From NCBI GenBank assembly GCA_025458545.1, contig JALOSH010000030.1, positions 1-15,134 of the forward strand: 15,134 bases of DNA, in the 5' to 3' direction. The position numbers and the translations under genes are program-made. A model generated the notes under the pieces. That model saw only the letters and a program-made list of their open reading frames with translations, was not told where the DNA came from and did not search any database. This DNA is from Hydrogenophaga sp. (GTDB lineage: Bacteria; Pseudomonadota; Gammaproteobacteria; Burkholderiales; Burkholderiaceae). Within the stretch, counting starts at the first letter, position 1; every line of letters starts with the position of its first letter. Positions 6,917-14,225 of the stretch are shown here, in pieces.

Positions 6917-8298
6917 GAGCTCGCAAACTGCAAGCAGAACCGCGTTTTCCCTGCTGCTGATTTGACTGAAGCGCTGCCACCGTGAGCGAGCATGATGGCT
7001 TTGGTGATAGCCAGGCCCAGGCCAGCGCCATCCGATGAAGGGTGCGCGCGCGCCTTGTCTGCACGGTAGAACCGATCGAACAGCCGCGGAAGATCAGAGG
7101 CGTCAATCTGGTCGCCTGTGTTGGTGACACACAAACTGATGGCATCTTCTTGAGAGTCAATGGCAACCTCAACTTCAGTGCGAGGGTGCCCGTGCCGAAG
7201 TGCATTGGATAGCAAGTTGCTGATGGCTCGACGAATCATCAGACGATCGCCCACCACACTGCCCGCCCCCAACACCCGAAGGCGAATCTCCTTGTCTTCA
7301 GCGACAGCATCGTAGAAATCCAGAAGGCTCGCCACCTCGTCTTCCAGCGCGACATCTTCGCGACTTGGAAGTTGGATGCCGTGGTCCGTCTTTGCCAGAA
7401 AAAGCATGTCGGACACCATGCGAGCAAGGCGCTGTAGCTCTTCGGCATTGGAGGCGAGGATGTCGCGGTACGTGTCCGGATCACGAGGTTTCGAGAGCGA
7501 CACCTGGGTCTCTGTCAACATGTTGCTGAGGGGTGTGCGTAGTTCGTGGGCGATGTCGCTGGAGAAATCCATCAACTTCGCGAAGTCCAGCTCCAATCGC
7601 TCCAGCATGGTGTTGAGGCTGCGAGCCAGCTCCGCCATTTCGACGGGCACTGCATCGATCGGCATGCGCTGGTCGAGCTTGTGGGCAGTGACCTTGAGTG
7701 CGCGCGCTCTCATGGTCCTCAGCGGTGCCAGACCGCTGCGGGCGGCCCACCACCCCAGCAGGCCGCTGAGCATTGTGGCCAAGACCACATATATCGCCAA
7801 ATGCTGGCGCAGCAGCTGCATGAAATGGATGTGGTGCTGCGTGTCCAGCGCGAGATTCAGGCGCATGCTCTGCCCTGGACCTGCACCTCCATCTTGCATA
7901 TGTGCTGCGGAGAGCTCTGTGCTCATCCCTCGCATTTGGCGTTTACCATCAGCCCAGTCCATGGGCTGATCTGAGGCGCTTCGCGCAGCGAGCTCCGCTG
8001 GAAACCTGATGCCGCTTGTACCGAACAGCTGTTCGTCACCGCGCGTCAGTGAAATGAAAAGACCTTGATGACTATTGAGCGATTCTTCCAGCCTGCCAAC
8101 AAGACCGGATGGCTCTGGCGTTTCTTCCACGATTTTCTGGATCAGATGTACCTTGTCCAGCAGGTAGTCACGATCGAGGTCGATGAAGTGCTGATGGGTG
8201 GACCAGGCCACCAGGAAACCGAGGCCGAGCAGCACCGCAGCCGACACCAGGGTATAAAGAAAGGTGAGCCGTGCGGTGAGGGTCAGGCGCCGGATCAT
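6853..8298 (-). CDS. cusS: CusS-like sensor histidine kinase for periplasmic copper/silver
   Basis: A 481-residue membrane kinase. Membrane segments lie at about residues 12-32 and 168-190, enclosing a periplasmic sensor region containing several His and Met. A HAMP linker follows (about 191-243), then the phospho-acceptor H-box SSDIAHELRTPLSNM with His251. The ATPase core shows the N-box (ISNLLSNALRHG, Asn361 and Asn365), G1 (NTGDQ, about 394), the F-box (LFDRFYRAD) and G2 (DGAGLGLA, about 423). The ATG shares one base with the cusR stop (TGATG), so the pair is translationally coupled. The last roughly 24 residues after FCLQF extend past the usual end of the kinase fold and overlap the remnant on the other strand, suggesting that the original 3' end was replaced. 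CusS is assigned from the family and from the neighbouring copper genes. Confidence 0.92.
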   Translation of the reverse strand: MIRRLTLTARLTFLYTLVSAAVLLGLGFLVAWSTHQHFIDLDRDYLLDKVHLIQKIVEETPEPSGLVGRLEESLNSHQGLFISLTRGDEQLFGTSGIRFPAELAARSASDQPMDWADGKRQMRGMSTELSAAHMQDGGAGPGQSMRLNLALDTQHHIHFMQLLRQHLAIYVVLATMLSGLLGWWAARSGLAPLRTMRARALKVTAHKLDQRMPIDAVPVEMAELARSLNTMLERLELDFAKLMDFSSDIAHELRTPLSNMLTETQVSLSKPRDPDTYRDILASNAEELQRLARMVSDMLFLAKTDHGIQLPSREDVALEDEVASLLDFYDAVAEDKEIRLRVLGAGSVVGDRLMIRRAISNLLSNALRHGHPRTEVEVAIDSQEDAISLCVTNTGDQIDASDLPRLFDRFYRADKARAHPSSDGAGLGLAITKAIMLAHGGSASVKSAAGKTRFCLQFASSQEPRSLRVSSNHIQTMASAE

Positions 8299-8981
8299 CA
8301 GGAGTGCTCCGGCACTTCCAGCACGTAACCCATGCCTCGCACAGTTTGCAGCAGCCGGACCTCAAACCCGTCGTCCACCTTCACGCGTAAGCGGCGCATT
8401 GCCACCTCAATGACGTTGGTGTCGCTGTCGAAGTTGACGTCCCACACTTGTGAGGCGATCAGCGAGCGTGGCAACACCTCACCCTTGCGTCGCATCAGCA
8501 ATTCGAGCAGGCCGAACTCCTTGGCGGTCAGGTCGATGCGCTTGCCGGCACGGGTGACCCTGCGGCGAAGCAAGTCCAACTCCAGGTCCGCGACTTGCAG
8601 GGTGGTGGGTTCCATCCCCGAACGTCCCCGTCGCAAGATGGTGCGCACCCTGGCCAGAAGCTCGGAAAACGAAAACGGTTTGACCAGATAGTCATCTGCA
8701 CCAAGCTCCAGTCCGTGGACGCGGTCGTCCACATGGTCCTTCGCCGTCAGAAACAACACCGGCATGTGGCGGCCTTGCGCACGCAGACTCTTCAATACCT
8801 CCCAGCCATTCATGCCAGGAAGCATGACGTCCAGGATGATGAGATCGTGGTCGCCCTCCAGGGCATGGTGCAGCCCGTCCATGCCGTTGTTGAGCAATTC
8901 AACGGTATAGCCCGCCTCGCGCAGGCCCATGCACAGGTATTCGCCCGTCTTGCGCTCGTCTTCAACAATCAAGATTTTCAC
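8298..8981 (-). CDS. cusR: CusR/CopR-like response regulator (OmpR family)
   Basis: A 227-residue regulator with an N-terminal receiver domain and a C-terminal winged helix. [16 protein letters not shown] carries the acidic pair, [10 protein letters not shown] contains the phospho-acceptor Asp51, and [13 protein letters not shown] contains the conserved Lys. The DNA-binding part has [20 protein letters not shown] and [10 protein letters not shown]. Two GTG codons compete as start. The one at 8981 has AGGAG five bases upstream and matches the family start MKxLxVED. The one at 8987 directly abuts AGGA and is rejected. It is divergent from the copper operon at 9122, with a CusR-box-like sequence between them, so it probably controls that operon and possibly itself. 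Confidence 0.93.
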   Translation of the reverse strand: MKILIVEDERKTGEYLCMGLREAGYTVELLNNGMDGLHHALEGDHDLIILDVMLPGMNGWEVLKSLRAQGRHMPVLFLTAKDHVDDRVHGLELGADDYLVKPFSFSELLARVRTILRRGRSGMEPTTLQVADLELDLLRRRVTRAGKRIDLTAKEFGLLELLMRRKGEVLPRSLIASQVWDVNFDSDTNVIEVAMRRLRVKVDDGFEVRLLQTVRGMGYVLEVPEHS

Positions 8982-9030
8982 GTTCACTCCTGATTTGATT
9001 TTCGCCGGCTACAGCGGCTCACGACCGGAC

Positions 9031-9069
9031 CTGACAACTTTGTAATGAAACCGACAGGTTCGCGACAGG
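9031..9069. promoter_or_regulatory. CusR-box-like operator and adjacent direct repeats in the cusR / copper-operon divergent region
   Basis: TGACAACTTTGTAA at 9032-9045 is a near-perfect palindrome, TGACAA-N2-TTGTAA. The core of the E. coli CusR box is TGACAA-N2-TTGTCA, so one of twelve core positions differs. Immediately downstream CGACAGG occurs twice, at 9052-9058 and 9063-9069, an 11-bp period close to one helical turn. The region separates cusR (start 8981) from the TolC-like gene (start 9122). No convincing -10 hexamer was identified. Confidence 0.6.
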
Positions 9070-9121
9070 GGGTCTTTTGCACACTGCGTCCAGCTTGAAA
9101 CGATCAAACAGGAGCAAATCA

Positions 9122-10231
9122 GTGATTCGACGACGTTACCCCTCAAAAGCGCTGCATGCAATCGCCCTCGGCCTACTCGCCATCCCTGTCCTGGCATCCG
9201 CCCAACTGGCGCCTGCCCCAGCCGAAAAAGACTGGCGAGAAGCCAACGACGAAGTCGGCAAGTTCAAACGAGGGCATGCGGACATTCTCAAATGGGAAGC
9301 TCAAAACACTCCCGCTCCTCAAAGCCAGGAAGAGGCCACTCCTTCGCTGAGCTTGATGACAGCTGAAGATGCCGTCCGGCAAGCATGGAAAGCACATCGC
9401 GAACTCGTCTGGTCGATGGGTAAGGTGGGAACAGCCAACGTGGACCTGATTGCAAAAGGCAGGTGGACCGAGCTCGATCCCATGCTGCAACGCAGGGTGG
9501 GGGTTATTGACGAATTGCTGGAGGTCGCCGTCCAGGGACGCAAGGCTTGGATCCAGGCTGTTGCCTCTCGGCAGACTCTGAAGCACCACCGCGATGCACT
9601 TGAGGCGGCTGAAGCGGCCAACGAATTGGGCCGCCGCATGGTCAGCGTCGGCAACTGGAGCAAGCTGCAGCAGGCTCAGACACAGTTGGCACTGTCCTCT
9701 GCGCAAATGAATGTGCGCCGCGCCCAACACGCTGCAACCCAAGCTGAGGCCGCGCTGATCAAGTCTTTGCGGCTGACGGGCGTGCAAAGCGCCATCGCCC
9801 TTCCCGAGCGGCTGCCGGACGTACCCAGCACGGCGATGACCCAGGCGATGTTCGACGATCGCGCTGAAGCAATTGCCTCACAACTCCCCAGAGCCGAGAG
9901 CATGCGAAACAAGGCGCATGTTCGTCTGGCTCAGCAGGCATACCAGGCCAGCCACGCTCTTGCGCTGAGCACGCGCGAAGAAGTCCTAAAAGTGCGGGAG
10001 TTCATCACCGAAGAAACTGTTCTCCACTACAACGGCATGCTCAAGAGCGTCTGGGATCTGCTGGGTGAGGTCTCAAACCAATCGCAAGCCGCTGTGAGTG
10101 CCATCGATGCGCAGCGCGATTTCTGGATTGCAGAGACCGATTTGCAATGGGTTTTGCAAGGCGGAGCGCCAGACAGTTTTGTGTCACTGGGTGGAGGTGG
10201 CGGGGAAACCGCAGCCGCTGCTGGTCACTGA
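9122..10231 (+). CDS. TolC-family outer membrane protein of the copper oxidase operon
   Basis: A 369-residue protein starting with GTG at 9122, which has AGGAG seven bases upstream; the longer frame from 9077 has no such site. A signal peptide (ALHAIALGLLAIPVLASA) is followed by a predicted cleavage before QLAPAPAEKDW. The rest is long Ala/Gln/Glu-rich helix with heptad-like spacing (for example AAEAANELGRRMVSVGNWSK and QQAQTQLALSSAQMNVRRAQ), as in the coiled-coil barrels of OEP proteins. It ends in a Gly-rich tail. It is shorter than classical TolC (about 420-470) and has no RND or adaptor partner in its own operon. It is instead followed 30 bp later by the multicopper oxidase. Proposed role: an outer membrane component acting with periplasmic copper detoxification, or sharing the CusBA pump (inference). 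Confidence 0.8.
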   Translation: MIRRRYPSKALHAIALGLLAIPVLASAQLAPAPAEKDWREANDEVGKFKRGHADILKWEAQNTPAPQSQEEATPSLSLMTAEDAVRQAWKAHRELVWSMGKVGTANVDLIAKGRWTELDPMLQRRVGVIDELLEVAVQGRKAWIQAVASRQTLKHHRDALEAAEAANELGRRMVSVGNWSKLQQAQTQLALSSAQMNVRRAQHAATQAEAALIKSLRLTGVQSAIALPERLPDVPSTAMTQAMFDDRAEAIASQLPRAESMRNKAHVRLAQQAYQASHALALSTREEVLKVREFITEETVLHYNGMLKSVWDLLGEVSNQSQAAVSAIDAQRDFWIAETDLQWVLQGGAPDSFVSLGGGGGETAAAAGH

Positions 10232-10261
10232 TCACATTCAATGCATTGAAAGAATTCAAAC

Positions 10262-11650
10262 ATGAGTCTCCTAAATTCTCGTCGTCAATTTTTTGCGGGT
10301 GCAGCCGCTTCAGTGGCAGGTCTGGCAGTTGCAAAATCTGCCATGGCCGCCCTGCCTGAGCCTGTTTACCAAACGTCCGTGGACACGGCGCCCCCGCTGG
10401 TGCCCACCACTGGCCGGCCCTACAACCCGGTGGTCACGCTCAACGGTTGGACCCTGCCCTGGAAAATGAACAACGGCGTAAAGGAATTCCACCTGGTGGC
10501 GGAACCGGTGGTGCGCGAAGTTTCGCCAGGCTTCAAGGTCAACATGTGGGGCTACAACGGCCAGAGCCCAGGCCCGACCATCGAAGTGGTCGAGGGGGAT
10601 CGCGTGCGCATTTTTGTCACCAACAAGTTGCCCGAGCACACAAGCATTCATTGGCACGGCCAGCGCCTGCCCAACGGTATGGACGGTGTGGCTGGTCTCA
10701 ATCAGCCGGCCATCCCCGTGGGCAAGACCTTCGTGTATGAATTCGAAGCGCGCCGCCCAGGCACTTTCATGTACCACCCCCACGCTGACGAAATGGTCCA
10801 GATGGCCATGGGCATGATGGGCATGTGGGTCACCCACCCCAAGGCAAGGCATCCTCACATCAGCGAGGTGGACCGCGACTTCTGCTTCCTGCTCAACGCT
10901 TTTGACGTAGAGCCAGGTAGCAAGACGCCCAAGATCGCCACGATGACCGACTTCAACATCTGGTGCATGAATAGCCGGGTGTTCCCCGCGATCGACACAC
11001 TCAATGTTCGTCTGAACGACCGTGTCCGGATTCGTGTGGGCAACCTCACCATGACCAACCACCCGATTCACCTGCACGGCCACGAATTTCTGGTGACCGG
11101 CACCGACGGCGGCCCGACGCCTCCGAGCACGCGCTGGTACGAGGTGACAACAGACGTGGCCGTGGGACAGATGCGCCAGATTGAGCTCATCGCCGACGAA
11201 GAGGGCGACTGGGCCATGCACTGCCACAAGAGCCACCACACCATGAACGCCATGGGCCACGACGTGCCCACCATGATCGGTGTTGACCACCGCGGTCTGG
11301 TCAACAAAATCCAGAAGGTGGTGCCCGACTACATGATGATGGGCGAGCGCGGCATGGCCGACATGGGCGAAATGCAGATGCCGATCCCCGACAACACCGC
11401 GCCCATGATGACCGGCACGGGCCAGTTCGGCCCGCTGGAGATGGGTGGCATGTTCACCGTTTTCAAAGTGCGCAAGGACCAGAAGCCGGGCGACTACAAG
11501 GACCCAGGCCATTACAAGTTCCCCGAGGGTACCGTTGCGCACGAATGGACCGGTGCACCGTTGCCCGCCGTGAGGCCCAAGGCCAGCGCAGACACGACGC
11601 CCGCCGCTGCCAGCGTGGTCAAACCCACAGGCTCGACCATGAAACACTGA
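10262..11650 (+). CDS. Tat-exported multicopper oxidase, probable two-domain type
   Basis: A 462-residue periplasmic copper oxidase, presumably oxidising Cu(I) to the less toxic Cu(II). A twin-arginine signal (SRRQFFAGAAAS) covers about residues 6-29. All copper motifs are visible: HWHG (130-133), HPH (172-174), HPIHLHG (267-273) and HCH with His326 and Met331 (320-331), giving the eight His of the trinuclear site and a complete type-1 site (His267, Cys321, His326, Met331). Only about 92 residues separate HPH from HPIHLHG, too few for a middle cupredoxin domain, so the layout is two domains with the type-1 site in the second. A Met-rich tail (DYMMMGERGMADMGEMQM and further Met) follows, resembling Cu(I)-binding segments of copper oxidases. 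The Shine-Dalgarno is weak (GAAAG). It lies within the four-gene plus-strand copper operon. Confidence 0.92.
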   Translation: MSLLNSRRQFFAGAAASVAGLAVAKSAMAALPEPVYQTSVDTAPPLVPTTGRPYNPVVTLNGWTLPWKMNNGVKEFHLVAEPVVREVSPGFKVNMWGYNGQSPGPTIEVVEGDRVRIFVTNKLPEHTSIHWHGQRLPNGMDGVAGLNQPAIPVGKTFVYEFEARRPGTFMYHPHADEMVQMAMGMMGMWVTHPKARHPHISEVDRDFCFLLNAFDVEPGSKTPKIATMTDFNIWCMNSRVFPAIDTLNVRLNDRVRIRVGNLTMTNHPIHLHGHEFLVTGTDGGPTPPSTRWYEVTTDVAVGQMRQIELIADEEGDWAMHCHKSHHTMNAMGHDVPTMIGVDHRGLVNKIQKVVPDYMMMGERGMADMGEMQMPIPDNTAPMMTGTGQFGPLEMGGMFTVFKVRKDQKPGDYKDPGHYKFPEGTVAHEWTGAPLPAVRPKASADTTPAAASVVKPTGSTMKH

Positions 11651-11704
11651 TCAGTCATTCACGATCCTCTCACTCATCCCGACCAGTCAACAAGGAACCT
11701 TCAC

Positions 11705-12196
11705 ATGCACATCACCAAAACCTTGATCGTGTCCGCCATGCTGGCGGCCTCAACAGCTTCATTTGCTCATGCCGAAAAGGAGCATGCCAAAGGAGCCGCG
11801 CCCATGAAGATGGAGCAAAAGGAGTGGGGCATTGGCGGGCACTCGAACGCGATCAATCGCACCGTGGAGATCCGCATGTCGGACAACATGCGCTTCACAC
11901 CCGACCTTGTTGAGGTCAAGCAAGGCGAGACGATCCGCTTCGTGCATGTCAACAACGGCAAGGTGATGCACGAGTTCGTCTTGGGCACCAAGAAAGAGCT
12001 GGATGAGCACGCTGCGCTGATGAAGAAGTTTCCCAATATGGAGCACGATGAGCCGTACATGGCTCACGTGGCAGCGGGCAAAAAAGGCGAGATCGTCTGG
12101 AATTTCAACAAGGTCGGTGAGTTTGACTTCGCCTGCCTGCTGCCCGGTCACTATGAAGCCGGCATGGTTGGCAAGATCAAGGTCGTTGCCCAATAG
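11705..12196 (+). CDS. Periplasmic cupredoxin (plastocyanin-like copper protein)
   Basis: A 163-residue exported blue-copper-type protein. The signal peptide is MHITKTLIVSAMLAASTASF with likely cleavage after AHA. A His/Met-containing leader follows, then the cupredoxin fold with type-1 copper ligands that can be read directly: His89 (KVMHEFVLG) and the C-terminal loop Cys144, His149, Met154 (ACLLPGHYEAGM). A helical insertion (KKELDEHAALMKKFPNMEHD) with His and Met lies between the first His and the Cys loop, typical of the cupredoxins found beside bacterial copper oxidases. AAGGAA lies seven bases before ATG. Probable role: electron or copper carrier for the oxidase encoded just upstream (inference from neighbours). 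Confidence 0.88.
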   Translation: MHITKTLIVSAMLAASTASFAHAEKEHAKGAAPMKMEQKEWGIGGHSNAINRTVEIRMSDNMRFTPDLVEVKQGETIRFVHVNNGKVMHEFVLGTKKELDEHAALMKKFPNMEHDEPYMAHVAAGKKGEIVWNFNKVGEFDFACLLPGHYEAGMVGKIKVVAQ

Positions 12197-12235
12197 TCAT
12201 CGTTTATCTCAACATTCCAACTCTGAAACGACATC

Positions 12236-12577
12236 ATGAAAACACTCACCAAAGCTGCAGCACAACTTGTCGCCGCCACCGTGCTATCACTGGCGCTACC
12301 CCTGGTGGCACAAGCAGGAGGAGACCACGCCAAAATGGGCATGGCGGCATCCCCTGGCATGACGGACGGCGAAATTCGCAAGATCGACAAGGAAAACGGC
12401 AAGATCACGATCAAGCACGGCGAGATCAAGCATATGGACATGCCCCCCATGTCCATGGTTTTCAACGTCAAGGACAAGGCCATGCTGGACAAGGTTCAGG
12501 TAGGCGAGAAGATTCAGTTCATCGTCATCCAGGAAGCTGGCAAGATGGTTGTCACCGACATCCAGGCCGGGAAGTGA
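12236..12577 (+). CDS. CusF-like periplasmic copper-binding protein
   Basis: A 113-residue protein with signal peptide (cleavage after AQA, about residue 27) and a small OB-fold domain of the CusF type. The binding stretch reads HGEIKHMDMPPMSMVF: His61, Met69, Met72 and Met74 occupy the positions of E. coli CusF His36, Trp44, Met47 and Met49. The Trp that caps Cu(I) in E. coli CusF is therefore Met here, a change I recall as common in Burkholderiales homologues. Extra His and Met near the mature N-terminus (GGDHAKMGM) may add binding capacity. It is the last gene of the plus-strand copper operon, 39 bp after the cupredoxin and 33 bp before a hairpin terminator. It probably passes Cu(I)/Ag(I) to the CusBA pump or buffers it in the periplasm. 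Confidence 0.9.
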   Translation: MKTLTKAAAQLVAATVLSLALPLVAQAGGDHAKMGMAASPGMTDGEIRKIDKENGKITIKHGEIKHMDMPPMSMVFNVKDKAMLDKVQVGEKIQFIVIQEAGKMVVTDIQAGK

Positions 12578-12610
12578 GTTGACTGGCTGACACCCTGTCC
12601 GCTCTCTTCC

Positions 12611-12637
12611 AGGGCTCGGTTGCTTCAGCCGAGCCCT
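12611..12637 (+). terminator. Hairpin terminator after the plus-strand copper operon
   Basis: AGGGCTCGG (12611-12619) pairs perfectly with CCGAGCCCT (12629-12637). The loop TTGCTTCAG can add up to three further pairs. ACTTGTTTGTGTG follows, moderately T-rich. It lies 33 bp after the CusF-like stop, before the convergent merR gene. Confidence 0.75.
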
Positions 12638-12694
12638 ACTTGTTTGTGTGGCCAGTTTGATCGCTCTGGCAAAGACAGAGCCGTCGTCCCCTGC

Positions 12695-13141
12695 TCAGGT
12701 GCTGGAATGAGCAAACGACGAAGTACCATCCTTAAAGGCTGCGATGAGTGGGCATCGCACCATGCCTCTGGATGCGTTACACAGGCCGATCAGCTCCTCC
12801 AGCGCATTTTCCATTCGACTCAGGTCCTCCAGCCTGGTTCTCACGCCCGCGAGCTTGGCCTGTGCTTTGATTCGGGCTTGTGAGCAACTGGCACCATCTT
12901 CGAGCTGTAGCAGATCGGCTATCTCATCCAGGCTGAATCCCAGGCGTTGCGCCGACTTGATGAAATGCAGTCGAGACCGGTCGGCTTCCGCGTAGCGCCG
13001 AATCCCGCCAGATCGACGTAACGGTTCAAGCATCAAACCCTTGCGCTGGTAGAAGCGGATGGTTTCCACGTTGACATCGGCGCTCCTCGCCAATCCGCCG
13101 ATGGTCATGCCGAGTCCGGAAGGTGTGTGGGTATCGTGCAT
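12695..13141 (-). CDS. merR: MerR, mercury-responsive activator/repressor
   Basis: A 148-residue dimeric regulator. The N-terminal winged helix-turn-helix reads [20 protein letters not shown], followed by QRKGLMLEP and [20 protein letters not shown]. The three Hg(II)-binding cysteines are present as Cys86, Cys121 and Cys130. Their spacings of 35 and 9 residues equal those of Tn501 MerR (82, 117, 126), and the tail RCPLIAAF matches. This separates it from CueR, CadR and PbrR. The open frame extends to 13195, but that would run through the mer operator, so ATG 13141 is chosen; it gives a length close to the 144 residues of Tn501 MerR. No clear Shine-Dalgarno precedes it. It is transcribed divergently from merT and is expected to bind the dyad at 13153-13168. 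Confidence 0.95.
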   Translation of the reverse strand: MHDTHTPSGLGMTIGGLARSADVNVETIRFYQRKGLMLEPLRRSGGIRRYAEADRSRLHFIKSAQRLGFSLDEIADLLQLEDGASCSQARIKAQAKLAGVRTRLEDLSRMENALEELIGLCNASRGMVRCPLIAAFKDGTSSFAHSST

Positions 13142-13146
13142 ATTGC

Positions 13147-13177
13147 TTGACTCTGTACTTGGGTACGGCGCTAAGGT
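13147..13177 (+). promoter_or_regulatory. mer operator-promoter (merT direction) with 19-bp spacer
   Basis: The -35 box TTGACT (13147-13152) and the -10 box TAAGGT (13172-13177) are separated by 19 bp, the over-long spacing characteristic of MerR-controlled promoters. Between them lies the dyad CTGTAC-TTGG-GTACGG (13153-13168), nearly the Tn501/Tn21 operator. The -10 and downstream bases (TAAGGTTA) also match. The merR start at 13141 is 5 bp before the -35 box. Confidence 0.93.
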
Positions 13178-13183
13178 TAGCTT

Positions 13184-13585
13184 ATGACAAAGCACACCGC
13201 CGCCCCTGCCACACCCACCCCAAACACGCGCACCTCAGCCGGCACGCAGCACGGCGGAAAGGCTCTCCTGGCCGGTGGTCTGGCTGCCCTTTTTGCATCG
13301 GCCTGTTGCCTAGGTCCTCTGGCGTTGATCATGATGGACATCTCGGGGGCCTGGATCAGCCATCTGACTGCTTTGGAGCCTTATCAACCGATATTCATGG
13401 GCGCGTCACTGGCGGCGCTGCTGTTCGCGGCTAGACGCATCTGGTGGCCAGCGGCTGTCCGTGCGCCTGGGCAGGTGTGCGCGATTCCCTGCGTCAACCG
13501 CGCGTACAAAGTTTTTTTCTGCGTTGTAGTGCTGTGGCTCGCAACTGCATTGGCATTCCCGCTGATTGCCCACTGGTTTTATTGA
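13184..13585 (+). CDS. merT: MerT, inner-membrane mercuric ion transporter
   Basis: A 133-residue membrane protein that takes Hg(II) from MerP and moves it into the cytoplasm. Three hydrophobic segments are visible: about 26-51 ([20 protein letters not shown]), 66-84 and 109-129. The first carries the vicinal Cys41-Cys42 pair of all MerT proteins. LEPYQPIF after it is conserved. The second cysteine site reads VCAIPC (Cys99, Cys103); in Tn501/Tn21 MerT it is Cys76 and Cys82, six apart, so the first of that pair is missing and a new Cys has appeared four residues later. The N-terminal extension of about 17 residues (Thr/Pro/Ala-rich) is longer than usual. The only start codon is ATG 13184, seven bases after the -10 box, with no Shine-Dalgarno. 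The stop overlaps the merP ATG (TGATG). Confidence 0.93.
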   Translation: MTKHTAAPATPTPNTRTSAGTQHGGKALLAGGLAALFASACCLGPLALIMMDISGAWISHLTALEPYQPIFMGASLAALLFAARRIWWPAAVRAPGQVCAIPCVNRAYKVFFCVVVLWLATALAFPLIAHWFY

Positions 13586-13881
13586 TGAAAGGCATGACTG
13601 TGAAACGCATCCTGATTACTATCGGCATTGTGCTCAGCCCGCTTACATGGGCGGCACAGCAAACTGTCACACTCTCCGTCCCGGGTATGTCCTGCGCCAC
13701 GTGCCCGATCACCGTAAAGAAGGCGCTGACGAAACTCAGCGGTGTGGTCGACGTGAAGTCCAACCTGGACAAGCGGGAAACTACCGTGGTATTCGACGAC
13801 ACCCAAGTTTCACTGGACGCCCTGACCCAGGCAACGAAGGACGCCGGCTTCCCCTCAACTGTCACGGGAGGGAAGCCTTGA
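13585..13881 (+). CDS. merP: MerP, periplasmic mercury-binding protein
   Basis: A 98-residue protein with a signal peptide (MTVKRILITIGIVLSPLTWA) and a ferredoxin-like heavy-metal-associated domain. The binding motif GMSCATCP contains Cys37 and Cys40 (GMTCxxCP in the family). The domain ends normally (ALTQATKDAGFPSTV). It delivers Hg(II) to MerT. ATG 13585 overlaps the merT stop. ATG 13594 is an alternative start; neither has a clear Shine-Dalgarno, so coupling to merT is likely. The stop overlaps the TTG of the next gene (TTGA). Confidence 0.95.
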   Translation: MKGMTVKRILITIGIVLSPLTWAAQQTVTLSVPGMSCATCPITVKKALTKLSGVVDVKSNLDKRETTVVFDDTQVSLDALTQATKDAGFPSTVTGGKP

Positions 13882-14102
13882 CCGATGTGCTCTTGACGTC
13901 TGTGCTGAGTTGTCCGCAATGCGGGCACGCCAGAACCGAAGCCATGCCCACCAATGCCTGTCAGTGGTTTTATGAGTGCGAGACGTGCCATTCTGTCCTT
14001 CGGCCGAAAACGGGTGATTGTTGCGTTTTCTGTTCCTACGGAACGGTGCCATGCCCGCCTGTTCAAGAAGGAGGGCGAGCAAACTGCTGCAAAGGCTCCT
14101 GA
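13878..14102 (+). CDS. GDCCVxC-domain small cysteine-rich protein of the mer operon
   Basis: A 74-residue, signal-less protein with eleven cysteines: CPQC, Cys28, CETC, then GDCCVFCSYGTVPCPP and a final CC. The GDCCVFC block is the hallmark of a small family I recall as GDCCVxC domain-containing (seleno)proteins, in which one Cys is selenocysteine in some members. Here every position is Cys. The two CxxC pairs suggest a small zinc-ribbon-like or metal-binding fold. The start chosen is TTG 13878, overlapping the merP stop, because GGGAGG lies five bases upstream; GTG 13887 is possible. It is the third gene of the mer transcript, in the position usually taken by mercury-handling genes. Function is not established; binding of Hg(II) or thiol chemistry is inferred. 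Confidence 0.8.
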   Translation: MTDVLLTSVLSCPQCGHARTEAMPTNACQWFYECETCHSVLRPKTGDCCVFCSYGTVPCPPVQEGGRANCCKGS

Positions 14103-14225
14103 CTTTGCGCTGACCAAGAAGTAATGCATTCGCAAGCTGCCAGTCATGGACACCTTACTACATTGATCTTGTACCCAGTACCGCATTGATTCAATCGAAC
14201 AATGTGATTTTTATAGGAGATCTTC

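Noticed and set aside
10310..11647. A 445-codon minus-strand open frame
   Set aside because: It is antisense to the multicopper oxidase, with His/Val-rich shadow composition and no ribosome site or recognisable domain.
13142..13195. The longer merR frame starting at 13195
   Set aside because: It would read through the mer operator and promoter, and adds 18 residues not found in MerR; ATG 13141 fits the family.
14070..14124. A short alternative frame ending at TAA 14124 (KAPDFALTKK) after the GDCCVxC gene
   Set aside because: It overlaps the end of a well-supported gene, has no start or ribosome site, and is too short to assign.
14164..14195. GTAC-CCA-GTAC after TTGATC upstream of copK as a second mer-type operator
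   Set aside because: The dyad does not extend beyond the self-complementary GTAC words, and no -10 box lies at 19-20 bp spacing.
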